This document shows, one piece after another, positions 7,755 through 16,147 of a stretch of 62,227 nucleotides of DNA. A program made the translations under genes and the position numbers. Origin of the DNA: JBBQDZ01 sp038237515 (GTDB lineage: Bacteria; Actinomycetota; Thermoleophilia; Gaiellales; Gaiellaceae); NCBI GenBank assembly GCA_038237515.1, contig JBBRYP010000020.1, positions 1 to 62,227 on the forward strand, written 5' to 3'. Position 1 is the stretch's first letter. Every line of letters starts with the position of its first letter. The notes under the pieces are model-generated. The model made no database searches. It had not been told where the DNA came from and was given only the letters and a program-made list of their open reading frames with translations.

Positions 7755-8678
7755 TCACGCCTGCGCGGGCGTCGCCGCGTACTCGAGCCAGTGGCCCCAG
7801 CGCTCGCTGCGGCCGCGCACGGTGTCCCAGTAGGCATCCTGGAGCTCGAGCGTGATCGGCCCGACGCCGACCTCCTGATCGTCGACGGCGCGGATCGGCG
7901 TCACCTCCGCCGCCGTGCCGGTCATGAACACCTCGTCGGCGAGGTACAAGTCGGAGCGCAGCAGGTTCTTCTCGAGCACCCGGTAGCCGAGATCCTGGGC
8001 GATCTGGACGATCGTGTCCCGCGTGATCCCGGGCAGGATCGAGGTCGAGAGATCGGGAGTCGCGATCACGCCGCCCTTGACGATGAAGACGTTCTCGCCC
8101 GAGCCGTCGGCGACGTAGCCGTCGTCGGTGAGCAGGATCGCCTCGTCGTACCCCGCGCGGTTCGCCTCGTGGACGGCGAGCATCGAGTTCAGGTAGATGC
8201 CGGTTGCCTTCGAGACGTGCGGGATCGTGTTCGGCCCCACGCGCTTCCACGAGGAGACCATCGCGCGGATTCCCGTCTTCTGCCCCTCCTCGCCGAGGTA
8301 GGGGGCCCACGGCCAGCTCATGATCACGGTCTCGATCGGGTTGCCGCGGGTGTGGACGCCGAGCTCGCCGTAGCCGTAGAACGCGATCGGGCGCAGGTAG
8401 CACTCCCGCAGCCCGTTGGCGGCGATCAGCTCGAACGACGCCGCCCGCAGCTCCTCGACCGAGTACGGGATTTCCATGTAGAGGAGACGCGCGGAGTCCC
8501 GCAGGCGCTGCACGTGATCGCTGAGCCGGAAGACCGAGGGGCCCTTCGGCGTGTCGTAGCAGCGGACCCCCTCGAAGACGCCGGAGCCGTAGTGAAGGCC
8601 GTGGGCGCCGACGTGTACGGTCGCGTCCGCCCAGTCGAGGAGCTCGCCGTTCATCCAGATCTTCTCGAGCTCCTGCAC
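7755..8678 (-). CDS. ilvE: Branched-chain amino-acid aminotransferase
   Basis: Fold-type IV PLP enzyme that catalyses the last step of Val/Leu/Ile synthesis and the first step of their breakdown. It has 307 residues. Landmarks are HGLHYGSGVFEGVRCY, YLRPIAFYG, HVSKATGIYLNSMLA (lysine that binds PLP), DGYVADGSGENVF and FMTGTAAEVTPIR. The start is GTG 8678; ATG 8654 would drop eight residues. It lies between the YbaK-like gene and the DegT gene in a tight minus-strand run that includes serA, so an amino-acid operon is likely. Confidence 0.94.
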   Translation of the reverse strand: MQELEKIWMNGELLDWADATVHVGAHGLHYGSGVFEGVRCYDTPKGPSVFRLSDHVQRLRDSARLLYMEIPYSVEELRAASFELIAANGLRECYLRPIAFYGYGELGVHTRGNPIETVIMSWPWAPYLGEEGQKTGIRAMVSSWKRVGPNTIPHVSKATGIYLNSMLAVHEANRAGYDEAILLTDDGYVADGSGENVFIVKGGVIATPDLSTSILPGITRDTIVQIAQDLGYRVLEKNLLRSDLYLADEVFMTGTAAEVTPIRAVDDQEVGVGPITLELQDAYWDTVRGRSERWGHWLEYAATPAQA

Positions 8679-8688
8679 CGGCTGGATC

Positions 8689-9180
8689 TTAGCCGTCGAG
8701 AACGATGTCGACTGCTGCCGCGCGGGTCAGCCGCAGCAGCTCGGGCGGCGGCAGCACCGCCATGTGATTCGGTGAGCCGGCGCCGACCCAGACGACCGGG
8801 TACACGAGAAGCGTCTGCTCGACGAGCATCCGGTCGAGGCCCTCGAGCGGGAAGGGCGCGACACCGCCGGGCGCGAAGCCCGTCAGCTCCGCCACCCGAT
8901 CCGCGTGCGCGATCGACGCACAGACCGCTCCCACCGCAGCCGCGACCTTGGCGGGATCCGCGCGGCGGTCTCCGGGGACGAGCGCGGCGACCGCGCGCCC
9001 GTCGCACTCGAAGACGAGCGTCTTGACGATCTGCGCGAGCCCTGCCCCGGTTGCCTCCGCGGCCTCGCGCGCGGTCGAGGTGCCGGACGGGAACTCCTCG
9101 ACGCGCGCCTCGGCCCCCGAGCCGCGCAGGAACGCGGCTACGCGCTCCACCGGCTCCGGCCACGGCGCGACCTCCGGCAC
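8689..9180 (-). CDS. YbaK/EbsC-type aminoacyl-tRNA deacylase
   Basis: 163 residues. The YbaK/ProX editing fold hydrolyses mischarged tRNA (for example Cys-tRNA-Pro or Ala-tRNA-Pro). Visible signatures are the central IVKTLVFECDGRAVAALVPGDRRAD (catalytic Lys segment), GFAPGGVAPF and the C-terminal VWVGAGSPNHMAVLPPPELLRLT. GTG 9180 begins one base after the serA stop, so translation is probably coupled to serA. The exact mischarged substrate cannot be read from sequence. Confidence 0.88.
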   Translation of the reverse strand: MPEVAPWPEPVERVAAFLRGSGAEARVEEFPSGTSTAREAAEATGAGLAQIVKTLVFECDGRAVAALVPGDRRADPAKVAAAVGAVCASIAHADRVAELTGFAPGGVAPFPLEGLDRMLVEQTLLVYPVVWVGAGSPNHMAVLPPPELLRLTRAAAVDIVLDG

Positions 9181-9181
9181 G

Positions 9182-10747
9182 TCAGCCGAGGCCGATGAAC
9201 CAGGCGTCGTCGAAGCCCTCCCGGCGTAGCCGCGCGACGAGCTCCGCCGGCGCCTCGCTGTCGAGCGACAGCGCCATCAGCGCCTTGCCACCGCGACGCG
9301 AGCGCGAGACCGCCATGTTCGCGATGTTGACACCGGCCTCGCCGAACAGCGTGCCCGCCCGGCCGATCACGCCGGGCACGTCGTCGTAGCGGAAGAAGAC
9401 GAGCAGCGGCGCGAGCTCCATCTCGAGCTCGAAGCCGAGCGCGCTGACGAGCCATGGGCGGTCGTCGCGGCCGATCGTCGTCCCGGCCACGTCGGTCTCG
9501 GCGCCGTCCGCTCTCACCGTTACCCGTACGAGACTCGTGAAGTCCCGGCAAGTCGCCCGCCGCTCCTCGAGGACGGCGATCCCCCGCTCGGCGGCGATCA
9601 GGGGGGCGTTCACGTAGTTCACGCGGTCGGCTCGTCCCTGAAATGCGCCGTTCAGCGCCGAGAGCGTCAGCAGGCGCGTGTCGTAGCCGGCGAGCGCGCC
9701 GTAGTACCGGAGCAGCACCTGGTCGACCCGGCGGGGGGCGAGCTCCATCGCGAGGCGGGCGAGCTTCGTCGCCAGAGGCATGAAAGGACCGAGGTGCTCC
9801 AGGTCCTCCGCGCCGATCGAGGGGATGTTGACGGCGTTCGTCACCACCTCGCCGGCGAGCGCGGCCGCCACCTGCTGGGCGACGATCACCCCCGCCCGGT
9901 CCTGCGCCTCCCCGGTGGAGGCCGCGAGGTGCGGGGTCACGACGACGTTGTCGAGGCCGAGGAGGGGCCCCGCGTAGGGCTCGACCGAGAAGACGTCCAG
10001 CGCCGCGCCCGCGACCTTCCCCGCCTCGAGCGCCGCGACGAGCGCCTCCTCGTCCACGAGCTCTCCGCGGGCGGCGTTGACGAAGCGCACGCCGTCCCGC
10101 ATCCGCGCGAACGCCTCCGCCCCGATCGAGTACTGCGTCTCGGAGGTGAGGGGGAGGTGGAGCGTGAGGAACTCCGCGACCGCGAAGACGTCCTCCGTAG
10201 CCTCCGCCTGCTCGACCCCGAGCTCGCGAAACCGCTCCGCCCCCACGTAGGGATCATGCGCCAGGACCCGCATCTGCAGGCCGAGCGCGAGACGCGCGAC
10301 CTGCTGGCCGATCCGTCCGAAGCCGAGGATGCCGAGCGTCTTCCCGGCCAGCTCGGTACCTCCGTAGCGCGCGCGCTCCCAGCGCCCCTCCTTGAGCGCG
10401 GCATGCGCCTGCGGGATGTTCCGCGACAGCGCGAGCAGCAGGCCGACCGCATGCTCTGCAGCGGAGACGACAGTCGACTCGGGCGCGTTCGCGACGACGA
10501 TCCCGCGGCGCGTCGCCGCCTCGACGTCGACGTTGTCCACCCCTACGCCCGCGCGCCCGATCACCTTCAGGCGCTCCGCGCGCTCGAGGAGCTCGGCCGT
10601 CACCTGCGTGGCCGAGCGTATGACGAGCGCGTCGTAGAGCCCAATCGTCTCGCGCAGGTCGGAGGTGCCGTCGACGTCGACGTCGAAGCGCTCGCGCAGA
10701 AGCTCGACCCCGGCGTCTGCGATCGTCTCCCGGACGAGGACCCGCAC
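9182..10747 (-). CDS. serA: D-3-phosphoglycerate dehydrogenase, long ACT-domain type
   Basis: First step of serine biosynthesis, NAD-dependent oxidation of 3-phosphoglycerate. It has 521 residues: N-terminal substrate domain with GRAGVGVDNVD, Rossmann motif GFGRIGQQVA, catalytic Arg/Glu/His segments (NAARGELVDEEAL, VVTPHLAASTGEAQ), an intervening ASB domain, and a C-terminal ACT domain (VPGVIGRAGTLFGEAGVNIANM) that in relatives senses serine. The GTG start lies only 10 bp from the end of a MITE-like element, which now separates it from the serC-like gene. Without the element the two genes would be 7-8 bp apart. Confidence 0.95.
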   Translation of the reverse strand: MRVLVRETIADAGVELLRERFDVDVDGTSDLRETIGLYDALVIRSATQVTAELLERAERLKVIGRAGVGVDNVDVEAATRRGIVVANAPESTVVSAAEHAVGLLLALSRNIPQAHAALKEGRWERARYGGTELAGKTLGILGFGRIGQQVARLALGLQMRVLAHDPYVGAERFRELGVEQAEATEDVFAVAEFLTLHLPLTSETQYSIGAEAFARMRDGVRFVNAARGELVDEEALVAALEAGKVAGAALDVFSVEPYAGPLLGLDNVVVTPHLAASTGEAQDRAGVIVAQQVAAALAGEVVTNAVNIPSIGAEDLEHLGPFMPLATKLARLAMELAPRRVDQVLLRYYGALAGYDTRLLTLSALNGAFQGRADRVNYVNAPLIAAERGIAVLEERRATCRDFTSLVRVTVRADGAETDVAGTTIGRDDRPWLVSALGFELEMELAPLLVFFRYDDVPGVIGRAGTLFGEAGVNIANMAVSRSRRGGKALMALSLDSEAPAELVARLRREGFDDAWFIGLG

Positions 10748-10757
10748 CCCGGGCTAA

Positions 10758-10919
10758 GGGCCTGTCCACAAAGTGAACCAGGGCGCCTGACAGGCGTCAC
10801 GCGCCTCGATCCGGCGTCCTCGGTCGCGCAGATATGCATGCATATCGACGCTCCCTGCGTCCTTGCCTCGAAACACGTGCCGCCTGTCATCCGCCGTGGC
10901 CACTTTCCGGACAGGCCCC
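10758..10919. mobile_element. MITE-like palindromic element, copy A (162 bp)
   Basis: Ends are imperfect terminal inverted repeats of about 55 bp (blocks GGGCCTGTCC, AAAGTG, TGACAGGCG, CACG, TCGA in the same order from each end). A perfect 16-bp palindrome, GATATGCATGCATATC, marks the centre (10831-10846). TAA flanks it on both sides (10755-10757 and 10920-10922), which I read as a target-site duplication; CTAA on both sides fits as well. It codes for no credible protein. A second copy, inverted and about 97% identical, ends the window. The GGGxCTGTCC-type ends and TNA target are compatible with an IS5-family parent (inference). Confidence 0.88.
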
Positions 10920-12082
10920 TAATGGGCGGGGACGCGGGCGCCGGTTGCGTAGGTCTCCAGCGCCCGGGCGGCGGCCGCACCACGTCCGACCTCGACTCCG
11001 GCGTCGGCGAGAGCCAACTCGAGCGCCGCGAGGGCGTTCGTGATGTCGAAGACGTCGAAGTAGCCGATGTGGCCGATCCGGAAGATCTTCCCCTTCAGCG
11101 GTCCCTGGCCGTCGGCGATCGTGATCCCGAACCGGTCGCGCAGCGCCAGGACGATCTCGCTCGAGTCGATTCCCTCCGGCGCGCGAACAGCGGTAACAAC
11201 CGCCGAGCGCTCCTCGTCCGGCGAGAAGAGCTCGAGGCCCATCGCCTTGACGCCGGCGCGGCACGAGCGCCCGAGCTTCGCGTGGTGCTCGAAGGCCTCC
11301 TCCAGACCGTCCGCGAGCAGGAGGCGTAGCGCCACGTTCAGGCCGGCCACGAGCGAGACGGCCGGGGTGAACGCGGCGTCGAAGCGGCTCTGCGCCTTCC
11401 GGGTCCGCTCCCAGTCGAAGTAGAAGCTTCGCCGCGGGACCCCCTCCGAGGCGGCCTGCGCCGCCCCGGAGACCGCCGCGAGAGCAAGTCCGGGCGGTGT
11501 CATCAGCGCCTTCTGCGACCCGGAAGCGACCACGTCGAGTCCCCAGGCGTCCGTCTCGAGGGGCACGGCTCCCAGGCTGGAGACGGCGTCGACCGCGACG
11601 AGAGATCCCGCAGCCTTCGCCACGGCGGCAAGTGCCTCGACGTCGGCGACGACCCCCGTGGAGGTCTCCGAGTGCGTCAGCAGCACGAGCTTCACCCCGC
11701 CGAGCTCCTCGAGCCGCTGCGCCAGATCCTCCGCGACCGGCGTCTCGCCCCACTGATAGGCCAGCCGCTCGACCCGGCAGCCGTAGGTGTCGGCCAGGTC
11801 GCCCCAGCGCTCCCCGAAGTGGCCGGCCGAGACGACGAGGACGCGGTCGCCGACCTGGCAGAGGTTCGCGATCGCCGACTCCATGGCGCCCGTCCCGGAG
11901 GCCGTGAAGAGGAGGACGTCCCGTTCGGTGCGGCAGACGAGCCGCAGACGCTCCAGGCATTCCTGGTAGACGACGCGGAAGTCCGGGCCGCGATGATGGA
12001 CGACGGGCGCGGCGAGCGCGGCGAGCACCTCGGGCGGCACGGGCGTCGGCCCGGGGGTCAGCAGGTGGCGCTTCGGCGGCAT
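10919..12082 (-). CDS. Class V aminotransferase, probable phosphoserine aminotransferase (serC-like)
   Basis: 387 residues from ATG 12082. PLP enzyme of the alanine-glyoxylate/serine-pyruvate aminotransferase branch: LTPGPTPVPPEVL at the start, TASGTGAMESAIANL, HSETSTGVVADV, the PLP-lysine motif ASGSQKALMTPPGLA and RIGHIGYFD near the end. This branch serves as phosphoserine aminotransferase in several bacteria, and before the MITE inserted the gene stood 7-8 bp upstream of serA, which supports that role. Its TAG stop now takes TA from the target duplication and G from the element. Glyoxylate transamination is the alternative. Confidence 0.85.
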   Translation of the reverse strand: MPPKRHLLTPGPTPVPPEVLAALAAPVVHHRGPDFRVVYQECLERLRLVCRTERDVLLFTASGTGAMESAIANLCQVGDRVLVVSAGHFGERWGDLADTYGCRVERLAYQWGETPVAEDLAQRLEELGGVKLVLLTHSETSTGVVADVEALAAVAKAAGSLVAVDAVSSLGAVPLETDAWGLDVVASGSQKALMTPPGLALAAVSGAAQAASEGVPRRSFYFDWERTRKAQSRFDAAFTPAVSLVAGLNVALRLLLADGLEEAFEHHAKLGRSCRAGVKAMGLELFSPDEERSAVVTAVRAPEGIDSSEIVLALRDRFGITIADGQGPLKGKIFRIGHIGYFDVFDITNALAALELALADAGVEVGRGAAAARALETYATGARVPAH

Positions 12083-12117
12083 CCGACTGAGAGTACCGAG
12101 GCCGTACGCTCCGTTCG

Positions 12118-12819
12118 GTGGAGGCTCTGCTCGCGTTCGGCGCCGCGCTGCTGTCGCTCCGGCTCGCCGGCTCCCTCGCCTCGAGCTGGCGCCGGCGGCG
12201 CGCACCGGAGCTTCTGGCCTGGGCGGCCGGGCTCGGGGCCTACGCCGTCGCATCCGCCGCGCTCGCCTGGGGCGCGGCCCACGGCTGGGACGGGCGCTCC
12301 TTCCGCGTCTACTACCTCTTCGGCGGGCTCCTCACGGCGCCGCTCCTCGGCCTCGGTTCGCTGCTGCTCGTCGGCCGGCGTGCGGCAGTGCCGGCGGGGC
12401 TCGTGTACGTCGGGCTAGCGCTCGGCGTCGCGGTCGCGGCTCCCCTCTCGTCACGGGTCGCCGGCACCGACATCCCGGCGGCGCAGGATCACTTCCATGC
12501 CTTCCCGGCCCGCGCGCTCGCGATCGCCGGAAACGGCGCGGGAACGCTGGCCGTGGTGGCCGTCGCGCTCCTCACCTTTCGCCGCCGCCCGCTCGCGAAC
12601 GCCCTCGTCCTCGCCGGCATCGGCCTCGCGGCTGCAGGCAGCGCCCTCGCGGGGCTCGGAGCAGCGGCGACCGCCGGTTTCGTGGCGGCCGCGGCGGTGG
12701 TGCTCTATGCGGGTCTCGCGCCGCCCGGTAAGCTGGCGCGGCTGGGTCTGTCGCTCACCCGACGCGGCAGGTTGACCCCTCCCGAGCACCCTCTCATTCG
12801 ACAAAGGATCGATCGATGA
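12118..12819 (+). CDS. Conserved multi-spanning membrane protein of unknown function
   Basis: 233 residues from GTG 12118, about 36 bp from the divergent serC-like gene. Six to seven hydrophobic segments alternate with Arg-rich loops (SSWRRRRAPE, LVGRRAAVP, TFRRRPLAN). The basic C-terminus RRGRLTPPEHPLIRQRIDR is probably cytoplasmic. I do not recognise a family. The stop overlaps the ATG of the ABC ATPase (12816-12819), so it is probably co-translated with the ABC exporter and may be an accessory subunit. Confidence 0.7.
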   Translation: MEALLAFGAALLSLRLAGSLASSWRRRRAPELLAWAAGLGAYAVASAALAWGAAHGWDGRSFRVYYLFGGLLTAPLLGLGSLLLVGRRAAVPAGLVYVGLALGVAVAAPLSSRVAGTDIPAAQDHFHAFPARALAIAGNGAGTLAVVAVALLTFRRRPLANALVLAGIGLAAAGSALAGLGAAATAGFVAAAAVVLYAGLAPPGKLARLGLSLTRRGRLTPPEHPLIRQRIDR

Positions 12820-13586
12820 GCAACGCATCGCCCCCCGCGCCAGGCGTGAGTGCACCGCCCACGGGTGTCGTCGCCGCCCGCGACGTCACGCGTCTGTACG
12901 GACAGGGAGACGCCGCCGTGCAGGCCCTCGGGGGCGTCTCGCTCGACATCGACCAGGGCCAGCTGACCGCGGTCATGGGACCCTCGGGTTCGGGGAAGTC
13001 GACCCTGATGCACATCCTCGCCGGCCTCGACCGGCCGACCGAGGGCGAGGTCTTCGTCGCAGGCACGAGCGTCACCAAGCTGAACGACAACGAGCTGACG
13101 AGGCTCCGCCGCGAGCACATCGGGTTCGTCTTCCAGTTCTTCAACCTGCTGCCGATGCTGACGGCGGAGGAGAACATCGTCCTGCCGCTCTCGATCGCGG
13201 GCGAGAAGCCCGAGGAGGCCTGGATCGACGAGCTGCTCGGCAAGGTGGGCCTGGGCGACCGCCGCTCGCACCGCCCCTCCGAGCTCTCGGGCGGGCAGCA
13301 GCAGCGCGTTGCGATCGCGCGCGCCCTCGTCTCGCGCCCGACGGTCATGTTCGCCGACGAGCCGACCGGGAACCTCGACTCGAAGACGAGCGGCGAGATC
13401 CTGAAGCTCGTTCGCGAGTCCGTCGACGGCTACGGGCAGACGACGCTGATGGTGACCCACGACGCCGCGGCGGCGACGATCGCCGATCGGATTCTGTTCC
13501 TCGCGGACGGGCTGATCGTGCGCGACCTCGGCCGCTCGTCGCAGGCGGACGTGCTCGCCGCGATGCAGGAGCTCGGCGCCGGATGA
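12816..13586 (+). CDS. ABC transporter ATP-binding protein (MacB/LolD type)
   Basis: 256 residues. Walker A GPSGSGKST, Q-loop FVFQFFNLLPMLTAEEN, signature LSGGQQQRVAIARAL, Walker B VMFADEPTGNLD and the switch His in VTHD are all intact. The sequence type (RREHIGFVFQFFNLLP, DEPTGNLDSKT) is that of the LolD/MacB/FtsE group, which powers FtsX-like permeases rather than transporting through a channel. It overlaps the permease gene by 4 bp. A Gly/Pro/Ala-rich N-terminal 15 residues precedes the domain. Confidence 0.94.
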   Translation: MSNASPPAPGVSAPPTGVVAARDVTRLYGQGDAAVQALGGVSLDIDQGQLTAVMGPSGSGKSTLMHILAGLDRPTEGEVFVAGTSVTKLNDNELTRLRREHIGFVFQFFNLLPMLTAEENIVLPLSIAGEKPEEAWIDELLGKVGLGDRRSHRPSELSGGQQQRVAIARALVSRPTVMFADEPTGNLDSKTSGEILKLVRESVDGYGQTTLMVTHDAAAATIADRILFLADGLIVRDLGRSSQADVLAAMQELGAG

Positions 13587-16147
13587 CGGCCGTCGCGCTG
13601 CGCGGCCTGCTCGGCCGGAAGCTCCGCGCGGGCCTGACGGCGTTCGCGATCGTTCTCGGCGTGGCGATGATCGCCGGCACCTACATCCTCACAGACACGA
13701 TCAACAAGGGCTTCCACACGATCTTCACCCAGTCCTACGAGAACACGAGTGCGGTCATCAGCGCCAAGTCGCTGATCGATACGTCGAACAACAACACGGC
13801 GCTCACGAGCGGCTTCCCGGAACAGGTCCTCGCGCGCGTGCGCGCGCTGCCCGGGGTCGCCGCGGCCGCGGGCTCGATCCAGGACACCGCGAAGTTCGTC
13901 GGTCACGACGGGAAGGTGATCTCGAGCGGGGGCGCTCCGAACCTCGCGTTCAGCGTCGACCCCCACGAGACGCGCTTCAACCCGTTGACGCTCGTCAAGG
14001 GCCGCTGGCCGACGGGCCCCGGGGAGGTCGCGATCGACAAGGCGACGGCCGACAAGAAGCACTTCAAGGTGGGAGACGCGATCGGCGTCCTCGCCCGCGG
14101 CCCGCAGGAGCAGTTCCGGGTGACCGGCGTCGCGAAGTTCGGGGCCGTCGCCTCGATCGGCGGTGCGACGCTCGCGATCTTCGACCTGCGCACGGCGCAG
14201 CGGCTGTTCGACAAGCGGGGCAAGCTCGACCTCGTCCGAGTCGCCGCGAAGAACGGCGTGTCGACGCAGGAGCTGATCGGCCAGATCCGCCGCGTGCTGC
14301 CCGAGACCGCGCAGGTGCGCGACGCGGCGGCACAGGCGAACCAGGACGCGAAGGACGTCAACAGCTTCCTCGGGTTCATCCAGAAGTTCCTGCTGGCCTT
14401 CGGCGGAGTTGCGCTCTTCGTCGGCGCCTTCGTGATCTTCAACACCCTCTCGATCACGGTCGCCCAGCGTGCTCGCGAGTTCGCAACGCTGAGGACGCTG
14501 GGGGCCTCGCGGCGACAGGTGCTTCGCTCAGTTCTCCTCGAGGCATTGATCATCGGGGCGATCGCCTCGATCGTGGGGCTCGGGGTCGGCTTCCTGCTCG
14601 CCAAGGGCCTGAACGCGCTGTTCGTCTCCTTCGGGATCGACCTTCCGAAGAGCGGCACGGTGTTCGCGACCCGCACCGTGGTCGTGTCGATCGTGGTCGG
14701 GATGCTGATCACGCTCTTCGCGAGCATCCGCCCCGCCGTGCGCGCGACGCGCGTCCCGCCCATCGCAGCCGTCCGCGAAGGGGCGGTGCTGCCGCCGTCG
14801 CGCTTCGCCCGCTTCGGCCCCTACCCGGCACTCGCGCTGATCGCGTTCGCCGTCGCGGTTCTCGTCTACGGCGTCTTCGCGCATCACGTTCCGACCGGGC
14901 GGCGGCTGCTCTCCCTCGCCGGAGGCGCTCTCCTGCTCTTCTTCGGCGTCGCCATGCTCGCGCCGCGGCTCGTCCGGCCTCTGGCCGCCGTCCTCGGGTG
15001 GCCCGCCACCAAGATCGGCGGCGTGGCCGGTGAGCTCGCGCGCGACAACGCGCGGCGAAACCCCTCGCGGACGGCCGTGACGGCGGCTGCGCTGATGATC
15101 GGCCTCACGCTCGTGACCTTCGTCGCCGTCCTCGGCCAGGGCCTGCGGCGCTCCTTCGAGGAATCGGTGGACAAGCAGTTCGTCGCCGACTACGCGCTGA
15201 CGTCGCAGAACGGGTTCGACCCGATCCCTCCCGCTGCCGCAAACCGGCTGGCCCGGGTCCCGATCGTCACAGCGTCCTCGAGCGTCCGTGCCGGCGACGC
15301 CCGGGTCTTCGGGAAGCACATCAACGTCACTGCCGTGGATGGGCAGCTGACAAAGGTGATCGCGGTCAACTGGACGTACGGCTCGAACGCTGTCCCGGCA
15401 AGGCTCGGCCCCGACGGGGCCTTCGTCGACAAGGACTACGCGAAGCATCACGAGCTCACTCCCCGCTCCCGATTCCAGCTCGAGACGCCGACGGGGAAGA
15501 CGCTCGATCTCGTCCTCGAGGGGATCTTCGACCCGCCGAACGGCGGCTCGCCCTTCGGCGAGGTGACCATCTCGACGGGGTCGTTCGACGCCTCGTTCCC
15601 GCAGCCGGTGAACCTCTTCACCTTCGTCAACACGCAGGGCGGGGTGACGACGGGCAACACGGCGAGGCTGAAGAGCGCCCTCGCGACCTTCCCGAACGCC
15701 AAGGTGCAGACCCAACAGGAGTTCAAGAAGAACCAGGAGCAGTTCCTGAACGTGCTCCTGAACCTGCTCTACGTGCTGCTGGCGCTGTCGGTCGTCGTCA
15801 GCCTGTTCGGGATCGTGAACACGCTCGTCCTCTCGGTCTTCGAGCGGACACGGGAGCTCGGCATGCTGCGCGCGGTCGGGATGACGCGCCGGCAGGTGCG
15901 CCGGATGATCCGCCACGAGAGCATCGTCACGGCGCTCATCGGGGCTGCACTCGGAATCGTGCTCGGCCTCTTCCTCGCGGGACTCGTTACGCGGGCGCTC
16001 TCCGATCAGGGGGTCGTCTTCGCCGTCCCGTGGGTGACGCTCGTCGTCTTCGTCGTGGCGGCGATCCTCGCGGGGATGCTCGCGGCCATCTTCCCGGCGC
16101 GCCGCGCCGCCCGCCTCAACGTCCTGGAGGCGCTCCAGTACGAGTGA
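13583..16147 (+). CDS. FtsX-like ABC permease (MacB family)
   Basis: 854 residues. The N-terminal TM helix (AGLTAFAIVLGVAMIAGTYIL) is followed by a MacB periplasmic-core-like extracellular domain. There is a first FtsX block (about 265-400, with QRAREFATLRTLGASRRQVLRSVL), a central pair of TM helices, a second extracellular domain, and a second FtsX block at the C-terminus (FERTRELGMLRAVGMTRRQVRRMI). This two-FtsX layout is common in Gram-positive exporters of peptides, lipoproteins or antibiotics. The substrate is unknown. Its last 32 bp overlap the convergent c-di-GMP gene. Confidence 0.92.
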   Translation: MTAVALRGLLGRKLRAGLTAFAIVLGVAMIAGTYILTDTINKGFHTIFTQSYENTSAVISAKSLIDTSNNNTALTSGFPEQVLARVRALPGVAAAAGSIQDTAKFVGHDGKVISSGGAPNLAFSVDPHETRFNPLTLVKGRWPTGPGEVAIDKATADKKHFKVGDAIGVLARGPQEQFRVTGVAKFGAVASIGGATLAIFDLRTAQRLFDKRGKLDLVRVAAKNGVSTQELIGQIRRVLPETAQVRDAAAQANQDAKDVNSFLGFIQKFLLAFGGVALFVGAFVIFNTLSITVAQRAREFATLRTLGASRRQVLRSVLLEALIIGAIASIVGLGVGFLLAKGLNALFVSFGIDLPKSGTVFATRTVVVSIVVGMLITLFASIRPAVRATRVPPIAAVREGAVLPPSRFARFGPYPALALIAFAVAVLVYGVFAHHVPTGRRLLSLAGGALLLFFGVAMLAPRLVRPLAAVLGWPATKIGGVAGELARDNARRNPSRTAVTAAALMIGLTLVTFVAVLGQGLRRSFEESVDKQFVADYALTSQNGFDPIPPAAANRLARVPIVTASSSVRAGDARVFGKHINVTAVDGQLTKVIAVNWTYGSNAVPARLGPDGAFVDKDYAKHHELTPRSRFQLETPTGKTLDLVLEGIFDPPNGGSPFGEVTISTGSFDASFPQPVNLFTFVNTQGGVTTGNTARLKSALATFPNAKVQTQQEFKKNQEQFLNVLLNLLYVLLALSVVVSLFGIVNTLVLSVFERTRELGMLRAVGMTRRQVRRMIRHESIVTALIGAALGIVLGLFLAGLVTRALSDQGVVFAVPWVTLVVFVVAAILAGMLAAIFPARRAARLNVLEALQYE

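Noticed and set aside
10834..11043. Short frames inside MITE copy A
   Set aside because: The same DNA in copy B gives different frames; the palindromic structure explains the sequence better than coding.
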